Assembly (NCBI GenBank): GCA_946902985.2
Contig: OX336388.2
Coordinates: 369,135,387-369,199,386, forward strand
Reading direction: 5' to 3'
Source of the DNA: Meconema thalassinum
Lineage: Eukaryota; Arthropoda; Insecta; Orthoptera; Tettigoniidae
DNA length: 64,000 nucleotides
Shown here piece by piece: positions 34,433 to 46,166 of this stretch (within the stretch, counting starts at the first letter, position 1; every line of letters begins with the position of its first letter). Position numbers and translations under genes: made by a program. The notes beneath the pieces are model-generated. The model was not told where the DNA came from. It ran no database searches and was given only the letters and a program-made list of their open reading frames with translations.

Positions 34433-35699
34433 CTATAAAGTAGGACACGCCGGTGCCTCTCGCTCCCATTGGCTGCTACGCTGTGACGCAGCTGGGCTAA
34501 GACAGGCGCATGCCAGCTGATATTTACAACGCATTCTTACGGGAAACACAGTCATATTTCGCTACTCTTTTCCACTCGTAGTATACAATCACAATAATGG
34601 CAATATGCACGTTATAAAGAGGAAGGTATAAACAATATATTGCAGTGGTTTGTAATGCGAAATATACTTCATAAACACACACACACAAATATTTTAGATT
34701 AGCCTAACTACGCTACCGCACCTTAGTATCGGCTGAGCAAAAAAGAAGCCTAAAAAAACAATAAAGTGTAATGGTACTGTAGTGATATACCATTTATAGG
34801 GTATTATTTGACAGCAGGACATGCGAGAACCAGCACATTCGTATTTCTCTTTAAAACGTCCCTTTTTGTTGCCATCTAATCATTTAAATTAGCCGCTGGC
34901 TGCGCGAGCGAAGCGAGCGAGCCGGCGGCATGTGGGCCAGGTACGCGGTGCGTCTACGCGCTCCTTAGCCTGGTGTATAACTTGGAAAGGGGGTTGAAAA
35001 ATGAGTTTATACATTTAATTTACGTGTTATAGATTTTAGGTAAAAATAGAAGTGCCTGCCGAGGCAGCCTCCTCGTAGGGCCCTGACGTGCTATCAAGTT
35101 GATAAGCTTTAAGCTTGCGTACTGTTTGAATTTGAGATATTCAAAATTTTTAAATGTTAGGTTAGTTCAAGTTATTTGTAATTGAGCGTTATATAATGGT
35201 GTTATTAGCAGCTTGAAATTTACGTCTTGTTTACTCGACTACCGCACACCACATGCCCTCCCGGCCGGGACGTATCGGCAGCAGTTGCCTCCCTTGCCGA
35301 TGCGCGGAGCCCGGAGTGCCCCCCCAGCCCTGCCATTTACAGGCTGCCTGCCCCAATCCACGCCCTTCTTTCATTACGGGTATTCCCCTTCCACGCGTGT
35401 GTCGGTATATCGTGTTTTTTTAAGGAGGTACATTCAAGAAACGTTCTATTTATAATGAAAGTGTAATGTCGTGAAAGTATAATAAACAAGAATAAATCGG
35501 CTTGAACCTGCTCTTCGCACTCACCGACAGCGTTACCGAACTAACTTTAAGCCAATGTTGCCAACCTCAGCAGAGACGATTGGCATGCATTCACACTTAG
35601 CTGCTTGCGAGTTCGCATTTCGAATTCGCGCCATGTATCTCAAAAAGGTCATTCTTTCTCAATTTTCAACATCAAAGTTTTGCATTTTCAAAAGTTATT
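34433..35699. other. Outer hAT interior, non-coding right part
   Basis: No transposase reading frame remains here. GC-rich islands occur at about 34440-34510, 34895-34970 and 35255-35400. Short perfect palindromic blocks (GCGAGCGAAGCGAGCGAGC-type at about 34907) are present. The N-terminal half expected for the outer transposase is not found. Confidence 0.45.
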
Positions 35700-35782
35700 G
35701 GGGGTGCGCCGCACCCCCAAAATAAATATTGAGGGGGCGGCCGCACCCTGGCACCCCCCCTTCCTACGCCACTGGAAGTGTG

Positions 35783-36025
35783 TGAATGTTATGGAGCTAG
35801 GAATGGGTGTGTTTAGGGGGGTTTGAAGTAACTTCAGGATGGGCACTTATTACAGGCGAGGGCTCGTGCCGACAGCTGATAACATGTAGCGTCAGCGAAG
35901 CGGTCGCAGACTCTGCCGTGATTGTGTAGAGAGGAATTGGGATGCAATGCCGGCGCTAAAGAAAGAGAAGTTCCTCATTTGTACCTTGCGGTTTATTGCA
36001 ATAAAGTAAAAGGGCGAAAGGATAG
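35783..36025. other. Right flank of the outer hAT
   Basis: Unique-looking sequence. A minus-strand AATAAA (35997-35992) lies 30 nt after the stop of the small minus-strand frame at 36026, consistent with a poly(A) signal. Confidence 0.3.
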
Positions 36026-36196
36026 TTAAGGGGCGGAGAATGAAGAAAAAGGATTATCCGACACACTCACCATTGGAAGTCTAGACTCGTGGTCTCGTAG
36101 CTTGGGCGTCATCCATGCTAGGGTGGCGTTCTGCTCCCGAAGGGCGTCGCCTTCCAGGATCCGGTGCACTCCTCTCCGTGGAACCGTCTCACTGTC
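36026..36196 (-). CDS. Short minus-strand coding-like segment, possible terminal exon
   Basis: A minus-strand frame of about 57 codons runs from a stop near 36197 to TAA at 36028-36026. It reads GVHRILEGDALREQN and TLAWMTPKLRDHESRLPM, with balanced amino-acid composition unlike the AT-rich surroundings. No ATG precedes it except an internal one, so it could be a 3' exon. A candidate acceptor CTAACAG or AGACAG lies upstream (minus sense) near 36200, and AATAAA follows the stop. No family recognised; it could also be the end of an LTR-element ORF. Confidence 0.25.
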   Translation of the reverse strand, partial: DSETVPRRGVHRILEGDALREQNATLAWMTPKLRDHESRLPMVSVSDNPFSSFSAP

Positions 36197-36900
36197 TCAC
36201 TGTTAGAATGAATGTCCTAATGTCCCCGGGCGCGGAGGTGTCTTGAGTATTTGAGGGCTTAATTAGGTTACTACTCGTCAGTGGAATTCAGCTTTTATAT
36301 CTGTTATTGTTTTTGATAGGTAATACTGCCAGCTTGCGGCTACAGCGTTGTGGTCATGGGGCAATGGTTGTTGCTTCAGCTGTCTGCCCATCTGTAGTCC
36401 CTTCCTTGTGTTAATTATTAATTGTGTGTTTAGGTAGTCACAACCCCTGTATTGGGGTTGGGGCTATAACAATATGGTATCGCTGCCCCTGTCTGTTTTA
36501 ATAGTAAAGTTATTCAGCCCAAAAAAGAAAGTTTAACTTGCCAAGTCAAATCGTGTGCTACGAGATACACGGCAAATTATTCCTTCTACAAAAGTTATTC
36601 AGGTGGCCTGCGGCTGTACATATTCCACGGTATCTCACGTTCATTCTCACTCTCTCCTTTGCTCCCAAGAGGCCGCAATATAATGAAAACGAGCAACTTT
36701 TCGCTGAAACATTCCTCTTTCATGTAACACTTACACCACTAAAACCATGATCTGAATATGCCGGATAAATATGACGGTAAAAATAGAGTGAAGTGGAATA
36801 ATACACTTTAATTCCCCGCAGCTTCTTCGCATATGTACTGAGATGTGCAAATTATTACACACGATGGTAGTTTCCTAACATTTCATTTTTAGTCTATTTT
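36197..36900. other. No gene seen
   Basis: Mixed composition. TTGGGGTTGGGG-type and GGTATCGCTGCCCC words occur near 36456-36495, but no LTR partner was found. Nothing further could be assigned. Confidence 0.35.
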
Positions 36901-38018
36901 TAGCCTACTTTTCACATTTTGCAAAAATGAGGAAAAAGTAGTCTTATGAGATACATCCGGACAAATGTCTGTCCTTCTGTCCTTCCGTCTGTCTGTCTGA
37001 CTGTGTGTGTGTCCGCCCCACCCCCCTTATCAACTCCTAAATGGCTGAAGCAATCGAAACAAAATTTGGTAGGAGTAAAGATCTATACCTGAATATCTCA
37101 ACGCCGTATTTGAAAATGATGTCAGTGCTACCTACTGATGAAAAATCGCAATTGAAATTTGAGCTCTATGTTGGATATCTTGGAAGGTATGAATGGGAGC
37201 TATTTCAAAATTGGCACTCGTATAGATAATAATATTTCAGTTTGATTTCCAGGAGGCCATACATGGCAATGTTGCAAAAATTATTATAAGCCAGCTGATA
37301 GGTCCAATTTTTCAGTGCATATAATTTCTACACTAATAATTGGAATTCAACCAAATTTCGTATGTGCCATGTGTACATAAACAGATATGACTGAGCTTAT
37401 TCTTAAGAGCCACCAGGGCTGCCAACTGTTAATAAATGCTCTCAATTTATTTTATCCAAATACCAAAATATCAGAAAGTATGCAAGCCGACAACTTTAAA
37501 CTATGCACGTGTATATTACCTGACATTCTATATTGATCTGGAGTAACTTATATACGTCAGTGCTGCCAACATGATTCTAAGCCTGCTCATAGGTCGAATT
37601 TTAAAATGCATGTAACTTCTATACTAACTAATGGATTTCATTCAAAATTGGCACAACAATAGGTCATATTATTTTAGATTATTTCCGACCAATACATGCA
37701 TGCCATTGTTGCCAACATGATTTTACGTGCGCTGTTAGATCCAATTATTAACTGCATACGTCCATGCTATCCATTGGACTTCAACCTAATTTTGTATTCT
37801 GTACTTTAAGAGATGGAACAAAGAATATATTCAGTCACCAGGGCTGCCAACTCTAGGCTACATTATGCCAGGTATACAGTATTTCGGACTAATTAGACAT
37901 TTCTATATTACCAACTTAATTTCGTCATTATTCTAGATAGATCCATATAGATTAATCATTGGCATGCATCTTACATTTTAAGAAAAGTAAGCTCTTTAGT
38001 TCGTCACGGAACTTCTTG
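36901..38018 (+). repeat. F1-type repeat, complete copy D
   Basis: Starts TAGCCTACTTTTCAC with a subterminal hairpin (CTACTTTT against AAAAGTAG around 36905-36940). A GTCTGTCTGTCTG tract and CCTTATCAACTCCTAAATGGC follow, then three or so degenerate internal modules with GGGCTGCCAACT. The end is TAGTTCGTCACGGAACTTCTTG at 38018. Its body is close to the split copy at 48436/60844 and more distant from copies B and C, so it is a subfamily. Confidence 0.65.
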
Positions 38019-38330
38019 ATTATTTATGAAAAAACGAAATAAGCTTATGAGATCATCTTTTGTCCGCTTGTGTGCGCAGGTCTATTTGTGTGTATGTCCC
38101 TAATAAAATCTAAACGGCAAAAGCGACTTCAATGAAACTCGGTACGTGCGTACTACTACCTTGTCCGACCTCGGCCGTGCTTTTCAAATTTTAATACGTT
38201 CCACCAATCCAACATGGCGTACGAGCGAAATAATTCACTGGCATTCTATCTCTCTGGAACAGTAACAGATATCACACTGAAATTTTGGACGTTGTTATCA
38301 TTGAACGGTCAGCAACTAAACATGAAATAA
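38019..38330 (+). repeat. F1-type repeat, 5' fragment
   Basis: Abuts copy D. It has a decayed start (ATGAAAAAACGAAATAAGC), CCTAATAAAATCTAAACGGC and CCAATCCAACATGGCG, matching the first 300 bp of copy B. The rest is missing. Confidence 0.6.
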
Positions 38331-38587
38331 CTTCAAAGAAACACATACCTCGCCAACAGAATAAGAAGACAGACGATAGTGGTATGGTTTCCTTCAAACA
38401 ATACCTGGACACCAAGAGTTAGACCACATCCTTTGTCGTATGTAGTTCACTAAATCTATCACTACGAGCGCTGGTGTTGACCCATATATGGTCAAATCTA
38501 AATCGAAATATCTAATTCCATCTTGACTAACAAGTCATGTACAACAATAGTTAGACCACATCCTTTGTCATAGGCTAAGGATAGATC

Positions 38588-39060
38588 ATACAAGATCCAC
38601 CCACTCGTACCTAATGAGACGGGAAGACTTTGTACCTGTGGAGCCGTTTACACCGTGGCCCACATTTTAACCGAGTGTGTGGATCTTGCCGACTTACGAA
38701 GAAACCTTGGTTTGCAGATGACACTCAAATATTTATTAGCCGATGACGCGGTGGCTGCTGATCGCGTTATCCGCTTTATAAGTGAGAGTGGGTTAGGGCC
38801 AGCAATCTAAATTTTCCAGTGTACATTGACTCAAAGACTTGTTCTTTTCTTGAATTCTGAATTTTTGTTTTCCGTAATTTTTGTTTATTTTTATAATTAT
38901 TAGTTTTAAGTAATTTTTGGTTTTATTAATTTTCGGTATTTTTAAATTTAGGTGACCACCTCTAAATTTTAAATTCCATTCCAAATGTTTATACTTTAAT
39001 CTGTTTTAAGAGGGGCAGATGACCTCGTGGTTCCTCTCTTTAAAACTACGACAACTAACT
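38588..39060 (+). pseudogene. LINE C-terminal zinc-knuckle fragment with 3' UTR
   Basis: The frame ends at TAA 38808-38810. It encodes SYKIHPLVPNETGRLCTCG then AVYTVAHILTECVDLADLRR and LLADDAVAADRVIRFISESG. The Cys-x-Cys...His...Cys pattern is the C-terminal knuckle of a non-LTR retrotransposon ORF2 different from the family at 16713-23760. A 250-bp 3' UTR follows, with GGCAGATGACCTCGTGG, ending in ACAACTAACTGACTAAC. Only the last 75 residues remain. Confidence 0.8.
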
Positions 39061-39739
39061 GACTAACACATCCTTTGTCGTATGAAGTTTACTAAATTAA
39101 TTTAAAGTTTAGTATTTCTATTCTTTTTTGTTATCCAAAAATCATAATATCCAAGTCATGTTTTCAATATTAAGTTCCTAGCCTGAAGGGACAAACTGTG
39201 GTATGTATAGCCTACTTTCGATTTTTGCAAAAAATTAAAGTTTACTGCATTAAATTGAACACATAGAAAGGAAAATCCCCCGTCTCACAGTAAGGAATCG
39301 AGGAAGAACAACTTGACAAACTAAAAACACCACTTTATAAAGCCAGAATGAGAGGTGAACGCAGGAAAAGGATTTTTCTGTAGGTTTAAAGCTTGTAATA
39401 TAAGCAGAGAAGAAAACTGCTGATTCAGATGACGACATTGGGGAAGCCCGTGGACCAATTCGTGGAAGGATGAAGTGATCCAGCCGGCCCCTCAACGAGT
39501 ATAACAAAGTTTTTCATTAATTAAAAATTAGTGAACGATCAAATTTAATTCCGCTAAAGAGAAATCTTACAGTTAGGATATTTTACATCAATGAATAAAT
39601 TTGGAAGCAGATTGGAGCACGGATTCAGAAATCGAGCTCCCGAAGTCATTGAGGGACTACGCTTTGTGTTAAATCAGATAAAAGGCTCCGAGCAGAAGCC
39701 AAAGTCAGACGATCCTGAGGATCGAGGGAGCCAGACCAC
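39061..39739. other. No gene seen
   Basis: AT-rich interval; the open stretch from 39591 has no motif and runs into the GT-rich start of the next repeat. Confidence 0.4.
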
Positions 39740-40250
39740 TTATAAGATCTACACAGTGACAAAACTTTGTGTGTTTGTCTGTGTGTGTGCGTGTGAGTGG
39801 GTGTGTGTGTGACCTGTATGTCTGCCCTCCCCCCTATCAATTCAAACACGGCAAAACCGAATTGAATGAAATTTGGTACACAGGTAGCATTGGCAAAGGG
39901 CACTTCAGTGTAATGTTTTATATTGCCGCCGTCTTTACCAAAACGTAATCGAGGCCACTCAAATTGCCAAAAATTAAAATTAAATTACGACCAAATTAAT
40001 GATCGGATCGTTACCAAATTTGGTAACAACATCCTTCGTATAGGACGCGTCTCGTGACCAAAACGACAAGGTCATCAACCGTACCATTTCAGGATGGCAG
40101 CCCTGTGAATTAGGCAAATTTTATAATCCATAACATGGGACCCACCAGTTCCGATTATCGAACCGAGAATCGTTTAAACTGTTCTAAAGGACGTGCCCGT
40201 TCGAAATTAAAAGTTTATATTGTAATATTAAAGTGCAGAAGTGGCTTTTA
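39740..40250 (+). repeat. Non-coding repeat with GT-rich start (F4)
   Basis: A (TGTG)n tract at 39768-39812 is followed by CTATCAATTCAAACACGGC and GAATTGAATGAAATTTGGTA. It has the same layout as F1-type repeats (simple tract, then an AACNCGGC / GAAATTTGGTA block) but a different body. Ends not defined. Confidence 0.45.
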
Positions 40251-41938
40251 AAAGCTGCGCCGTCTCGGTTACAGATAAGATGGCAGTTGATCTCTCGTTC
40301 TCACCTATATTTCATTAATTTGAGTATGTTGCATGCAATATAGCCTACTGATAGAAATAATATGAACATTGTTTGAAATAAACTTTGTTTGGAATATACT
40401 CCAGTGAAGAAATCGTTTAGGCAAAGTAATTATTATCCAAGACTTGGTATCTTAATCGAATGATAAAATTGAACTTGGGAGGACATATTTAGGTCTTTAG
40501 TTACAGCGTTAGGCTCTCACCCGGCCGGCTGGGGTTCTAATCCGAATAGAGTTGTACTTTTCCGCTTGATTCTTTTTATTTCTTGCTTTTTTTAGTACTG
40601 AGTCGTTATACAATGAGCGTTATATTGTGCATTTTGCAATGGAAATATATATTTAATTAAAACAAAGTTCTCCAATGGATCTTCAGGAGTGACATCTACT
40701 AGCAACTAGTTGAACTGCAGTATGCGGGAGCTAACCACTGCCTACTAGACGCAAGCTGCGCTCTATACCGGCCAGTTTATGAACCCGTGCCAGTGGTGTT
40801 ATTGAAAATGGCCTCTTGTTGCCGATAGAGCGCACTGCCAAGTATAGGCGTGATTAAAAATTAGGTGTGCAGTATATATTAAATGTGTTTCTCCCAGTGA
40901 TACGTTTAGACCAACGAAGTTTCAATTATTGTTAGTAGTCGGTGTTAATATAATGAATCCCTACGTTGTTTGGAGTGTTTGCTGTTGAAATTGCAAAATA
41001 CTGGGGTAAATCATAAACTATGGTTTGAACGCCGCTGCTCAAATCCAGTGTGCCAATTTGCTTTTCGAATAGGAAGAAAATAGGAGGTGATCAGGACAAA
41101 GAGTTATAACTATACCCATACATTTAAGAGAAAGTAGTCTATATGTTCTTTCCTGAACATCTTGTTATTTCTATGGCTAAATTCAGTAAAACTGTTGCAT
41201 GGAACTTTTCTAGTGATTAATCAATAGTCTTATTTATATTTTCTCTTAAGAAACTGGCAGTTAAATGTTATATTAGAATTTCCACTGATTGAGGAGCCTT
41301 GCTAATTCAGAATGCCACACTTTTTTTTACCTTATTCTAGTTTTCTTGTGAATTTAATGGAAAAGGAATAACCCCTATTTTAGCAGTAATACCAAATAGC
41401 CTATATCATGGGTTCTTAGCCTGTTATTGCTAATACTCCAAATCAACTAGGCGATCAGTGTGCGTGACTAAAGGTTCAGTTCTTAGGTTAAACAGTCCTA
41501 ATTCTTTTATTACTGATGGTCCGTTCTTGAACTATTCAAAGATTCGTGAACTATGGATTGAAATCACCTGACTTAGAGGGAACATTCTGCAGTCAATGAA
41601 AACAGTGAAAACGGACCCAGCTCAGGTGCCCCTCAGAATTTCCAATTTCGATAATTTCCCCACGCAATTCCTTATGGGAAATGTTGTAAGTCGTTAGGGA
41701 AGAAAATAACACTAAAATGAAATAAAATGATGTTGAATAAAAAGTTGTGACTGATTTGAATTCTTTATTCCAGTATAATTTTCACAGCTCTGAAAAATTT
41801 GTTTGAATTTATTATCAAAGGATATTGTTTCAACGTCCTTTCAATCTTTAAGGGAAAATGCTGAATGTTGCTGGCAGATTTTTAGGGATTCTTCTTCAAT
41901 TTGCTTAATTATTTTATTTTATTAATATGAAAATCAGT
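40251..41938. other. 1.7 kb without recognisable gene or repeat
   Basis: AT-rich. A short tRNA-like B-box phrase (GGGGTTCTAATCC) at about 40532 may be the remnant of a SINE head. Nothing else supported. Confidence 0.45.
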
Positions 41939-42445
41939 TTGGTTGGTTGGTTCCTCAGTTTAGGGACTGCAACAACGTGGTCATGTAGCCCCATGTACTT
42001 TGGGTGTGTGTAGAATTTGTCTGATAACCGGTGTTATTGTGATGGCTGTATTAGTGTGTAATATCTGTGATTCAGGTAGAATGACTGCAGACGATTATTT
42101 TGTTCAAGTAGTTCCTACTTTTACTACCAAATGCTACCGTCCACGACACCTAGCTGCAGATGTGGCAACTAAATGCCATCGCAGTCAGCATCTGGCGACG
42201 AACGTTGGAACTAATATAGCGTTATCAAACTAACCTACAAATCTTAGCTTCCATAAGTGTAGTTAGTGGAAGGTTCTTTTTAATGCCATACATCTATGAC
42301 ATGGGCCCGCCGTTTTTACTTCTCCTCCTAAGGAGGGCACACTGAGGGATTTTAACGCTCTAAAATCCCATGAATTCGGCTCTGTTTGAGCCCTCGATCT
42401 TGGGCATAGAATCTCAGCATGCTACCAACTACAACACCGAAGCCG
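41939..42445 (-). repeat. tRNA-headed SINE, family C (copy 2)
   Basis: An 11-bp target duplication TGAAAATCAGT flanks it (41928-41938, 42446-42456). It is collinear with the copy at 24365-24881. The head on the minus strand is decayed (B-box GGCTCAAACAG-like), so this copy is older or mutated. Confidence 0.85.
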
Positions 42446-42456
42446 TGAAAATCAGT

Positions 42457-42884
42457 ATAGAGACATTAATCCTTTTCACTTGTATATCTATACTAGCAGA
42501 AGTACCCATTCTTCGAACGGTCTTCGGTATTAATAACCAGATGTTACCAATTGATCTACTGTTGCAATGTTTTGGGGCTTGGAACCTGTTTGTTGGCAAA
42601 GAAAAATGATTAGCTAAAATGTGCTCTCAAACTAAATTTACCTAACGTGTTCTTCTTGGCGTGAAAATAAAATTCATCAATGTTAGACGAATCGCAATAC
42701 ACGTCACATACGAACTGACCTTAACCGTTGTGTCAAGTGCCCTACTACAGGACGACCCCTTTTATAAATTATAAAGGCTTGTGGTGCATGAAAATTCAGT
42801 TTTGAATAGCCTCCAATGGCCCAAATTCCTAAAATCAGCAAAATACCGTCTACTATTTCAAATCAGGAATTTTTGAAAATGATG
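42457..42884. other. No gene seen
   Basis: Unassigned sequence between the SINE and the F3 mosaic. Confidence 0.35.
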
Positions 42885-43333
42885 TTGCTGTTTGGAGATA
42901 TAATAGACCTTCTGTACGACATATCGCACGTGTAAGTCGTGTGAAAAAATCTAGGGTACTCCTTGAACCCCTTAAGCGCATTGATGAATTGTACAGTTTT
43001 AGTTGGTTCCGTGATAACCTTATAGCCATTTGCAACCTTTCACAGAATTGTACTAAATGGAGTGGCATTACTTATTCCAGAAATAGATGGAAAGTTGGAT
43101 GCCACCTCTTGAGATAATTTTGTCATGGTTAGTGGCTTGCATTCCTTCTTTAGTTTATTAAATGAAATTAGTTTTCTGGGAATATCTAAGAAACTGTTGG
43201 GTTTAGAGCCTTAAAATATAGTTTTCGGGGACCTTTTACGGCTCGTGAGGGGCCTCGAGTTTTGTTTCTGACACCAAGGATTTGAAAATGAGTTTGTCTC
43301 GTCGTTGTACGCCATAATAATGATAATAATTAA

Positions 43334-43382
<49 letters not shown>

Positions 43383-43961
43383 TAACAATATAGGGATAGG
43401 GATATAATAGACATTCCGTACCATACCCGCACGTGTAAATCGCGATAAAAATTATTGAGTACCCCTTGACCCCTTAAGTGCATTATATGTATTGATGAAT
43501 ATTTCAGCTTAATTTGGATCCGTTATAACCTTATTGTCGTTTGCAAACCTTCACAGTAATATAATAAATGGAATTGCATTGCGTCTTACAGAAATAGATG
43601 GACCTCTGAGAATCTTTTGCCATTGTTACCGGCATGCATTCCTTCATTAATTTATTAAGTGAAATTAGTTTTTTGGGGATATCTCGAAAAATGTTGGTTT
43701 TAGGGCCTTAAAATGTGGTTTTCGGGCTTCTTTTAGGGCCCCTGAGTTTCGTTTCTCACATTGAGGGGCTGAAAATTAGCTTTGTCTCACCCTTCTACGC
43801 TTATTTCAGCTTGTATTTTAAGGGAGTAGGTCCCCTGTTATGAGAGGTACGGAGAAGAGTTACATCAATGATTCGTGTCGTGCCTCTGATGGATATCTGT
43901 ATCAAATTTTACGTTAATCCACCCAGCCGTTCTCGAGTTATGTGGACACAAAATATTGTCC

Positions 43962-43992
<31 letters not shown>

Positions 43993-45115
43993 AAAAATTG
44001 CGCGCATCCATCATAAAACAGTCTGAAACGCGCAAATATCGCAAATTTCCGTGGAAATTCAGAAAAAGAACTTTAATTTTTGTATATTTAGAGATTCTAC
44101 GCATATTTCAGCATGTATTTTAAGGGGGTAGGCCCCCTGTTATGAGAGGTACGGAGAAGAGTTACATCAATGATTAGTGTCGTGCCTCTGATGGATATCT
44201 GTATCAAATTTTACGTTAATCCACCCAGCCGTTCTCGAGTTATAAGGACACAAAATATTGTCCACAGACAAACAGACAGTCATACAAAAAAATATTTTTG
44301 CGTGCATCCGTCACAAAACAGTCTGAAACGGGCAAATATATCAAATTTCCGTGTAAATGCAGTAAAAGCAGACACACATTCATTTTTATATAATAGAGAA
44401 GGGATATAATAGACCTTCCGTACCACACCCGCGCGTGTAAATCGCGTGAAAAAATTCTAGAGTACCCCTTGACCCCTTAAGCGCATTGTATGTATTGATG
44501 AATATTTCAGCATAATTTGGATCCGTTATAACCATATAGCCGTTTGCAAACCTTCACAGTAATGTAATAAATGGAATTGCATTGCGTCTTACAGAAATAG
44601 ATGGACCTCTGAGATACAGTTGCCATGGTTACCGGGATGCATTCTTTCATTAATTTATTAAGTGAAATTAGTTTTCTGGGAATATCTCAAAAACTGTTGG
44701 TTTTAGGGCCTTAAAATGTGGTTTTCGGGGTCCCTTTAGGGCCCCCGAGTTTCGTTACTCACATTGAGGGGCTGAAAATGAGCTTTGTTTCACCCTTCTA
44801 CGCCTATTTCAGCATGTATTTTAAGGGGGTAGGGACCCTTTTATGAGAGGTACGGAGAAGAGTTACATCAATGATTGGTGTCGTGCCTCTGAAGGATATC
44901 TGTATCAAATTTTACGTTGATCCACTCAGCCGTTCTCGAGTTATAAGGACACAAAAAATTGTCCACAGACAAACAAACAAACAGACAGACAGACAAAAAT
45001 TTAATTTTTGCGCGCATCCATCATAAAACAGTCTGAAACGCGCAAATATCGCAAATTTCCGTGGAAATTCAGAAAAAACAGACAAACTTTCATTTTTTTA
45101 TATATAGAGATAATA
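42885..45115 (+). repeat. F3 mosaic repeat: modules Y and X shuffled
   Basis: Two non-coding modules alternate. Y (about 350-400 bp) starts near GATATAATAGACMTTCCGTAC and contains CTTGACCCCTTAAG. X (about 300 bp) contains GAGAGGTACGGAGAAGAG, CAGCCGTTCTCGAGTTAT and ACAGACAAACAGACAG. The order is Y (partial, 42885-43230), then Y (43395-43800), X (43800-44097), X (44100-44398), Y (44400-44805), X (44805-45112). X copies end in TTTATATATAGAGA-like sequence. Open frames here are chance. Confidence 0.75.
43322..43392. repeat. (TAA)n microsatellite
   Basis: About 70 bp of nearly pure AAT repeat between two Y modules. It explains the poly-Ile/poly-Tyr frames on the minus strand. Confidence 0.95.
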
Positions 45116-45171
45116 TCACATGTTCGTATAGGTCGTAACTAACATTTAGTGAAGTAGGCTAATACATTATT

Positions 45172-45533
45172 GTATGTCTACCCCTTATTATTCCCGTTTT
45201 TCCAACGGGGTCGGGGATGAGATGCGATGGAAGTCTTTGTGGCGATGTTTTTACGGCCGGTTGCCCTTCTTGACGCCAACCTCATGAGAGGAGTTAATGA
45301 GAGATGAAATGAATGATGGTGAATGAAACTGGGCAAGGATGTGGAAGGAAGCGGCCATGGTCTGTCAGAAGGTACCGTCCCAGCATTTGCCTGGTGTTGA
45401 AAATGGGAAACCACGGAAAACCATTTCAAGGACGGCCGACGGTGGGGCTCGAACCCACGCGTCTACCGAGTCAGCAGAGAGCTTGGTCCCATAACCTAAT
45501 GCTGCGCTTTAGCCAGCGTAGCCACTACAGTCG
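45172..45533 (-). repeat. tRNA-headed SINE, family B (copy 2, full)
   Basis: Flanked by an 18-bp perfect duplication GTAGGCTAATACATTATT (45154-45171, 45534-45551). On the minus strand: head with GGGTTCGAGCCCC B-box, then GGTTTTCCGTGGTTTCCC, AGGCAAATGCTGGGACGG, and end ACGGGAATAATAAGGGG. The long perfect duplication suggests a fairly recent insertion. Confidence 0.92.
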
Positions 45534-45568
45534 GTAGGCTAATACATTATTAAGTCCAGTTTAACGGG

Positions 45569-45780
45569 TGAGTTAGCCGTGGTCGTTACGGCATGACTGC
45601 TGGCAGTCGCTCACATCCGGGAGGCGAGGAGGTTCGAATCCCCCCACCGGCAACGTTGAAGATGGTCTTCTGTGGTTTACCATCTTCCTACCAGGCAAAT
45701 GCCGGGGTTGGTCTCTAACTATAGGCCACAGCTGCTACCTTCCAACTCCTCGTCCTTACATTGAAACACAACACAACACT
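45569..45780 (+). repeat. tRNA-headed SINE, another family
   Basis: Head TGAGTTAGCCGTGGTCG with B-box GGTTCGAATCCCC near 45630. The body has GTGGTTTACCATC, GGCAAATGCCGGGG and GGCCACAGCTGC blocks shared loosely by all these SINEs. It ends in an ACACAACACAACAC tail. Target duplication not found. Confidence 0.7.
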
Positions 45781-45981
45781 CCACACACGACGGTGTTTCC
45801 GCCTCGAAGCAGCTACGAAACTGGCGAGCCGAACATGTCCTCAGACACTCCCGGTACTAAGAGCCATACGCTAAAAAAAGTCCATTATGATAATTACGCC
45901 TAAGGATATTATTTATCATGATTCACCATTTCCTATTACTATAGTTTTTAAATTTTTTTATCCTCCCAGTTCGGATTCTCC

Positions 45982-46150
45982 CACGAACTCTGCGAGGAAT
46001 CATTCTTCTACCGTCGAAACTACGGTGTCTGGGAGCTGAACACATTTAGTCAGCATATACTGTACAATTTATTGAATATGGTGACGGGCGACCGCTAACT
46101 TGGGTCCTTAATAATAGACGATAGAGGAATGATTCCTCGCAGAGTCCGTG
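45982..46150. repeat. Small inverted-repeat (MITE-like) element
   Basis: Arms of about 29 bp: CACGAACTCTGCGAGGAATC at 45982 and its near-complement at 46122-46150, separated by about 110 bp. The outermost bases match with two or three differences. No transposase. An internal perfect palindrome GAGGAATGATTCCTC lies at 46124-46138. Confidence 0.65.
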
Positions 46151-46166
46151 GGTCTATTATTAAGAA

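Larger units (their letters stand above)
30115..35774 (-). mobile_element. hAT-type DNA transposon (outer), complete ends
   Basis: The left end reads CAGTGGCGTCGGAGCGG at 30115 and the right end, on the minus strand, reads CAGTGGCGTAGGAAGGGG ending at 35774. A perfect 8-bp duplication GAAGTGTG flanks it (30107-30114 and 35775-35782), the size expected for hAT elements. Subterminal G/C-rich palindromes (GGGGGTGCGCCGCACCCCC at 35700-35718) are present. The element carries a minus-strand hAT transposase C-terminal half and has been invaded by another hAT. Confidence 0.93.

Noticed and set aside
36456..36500. TGGTATCGCTGCCCC as a primer-binding site of another LTR element
   Set aside because: No flanking LTR or coding sequence in either direction supports it.
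43211..43483. Minus-strand frame rich in Ile or Tyr
   Set aside because: Translation of the (TAA)n microsatellite.
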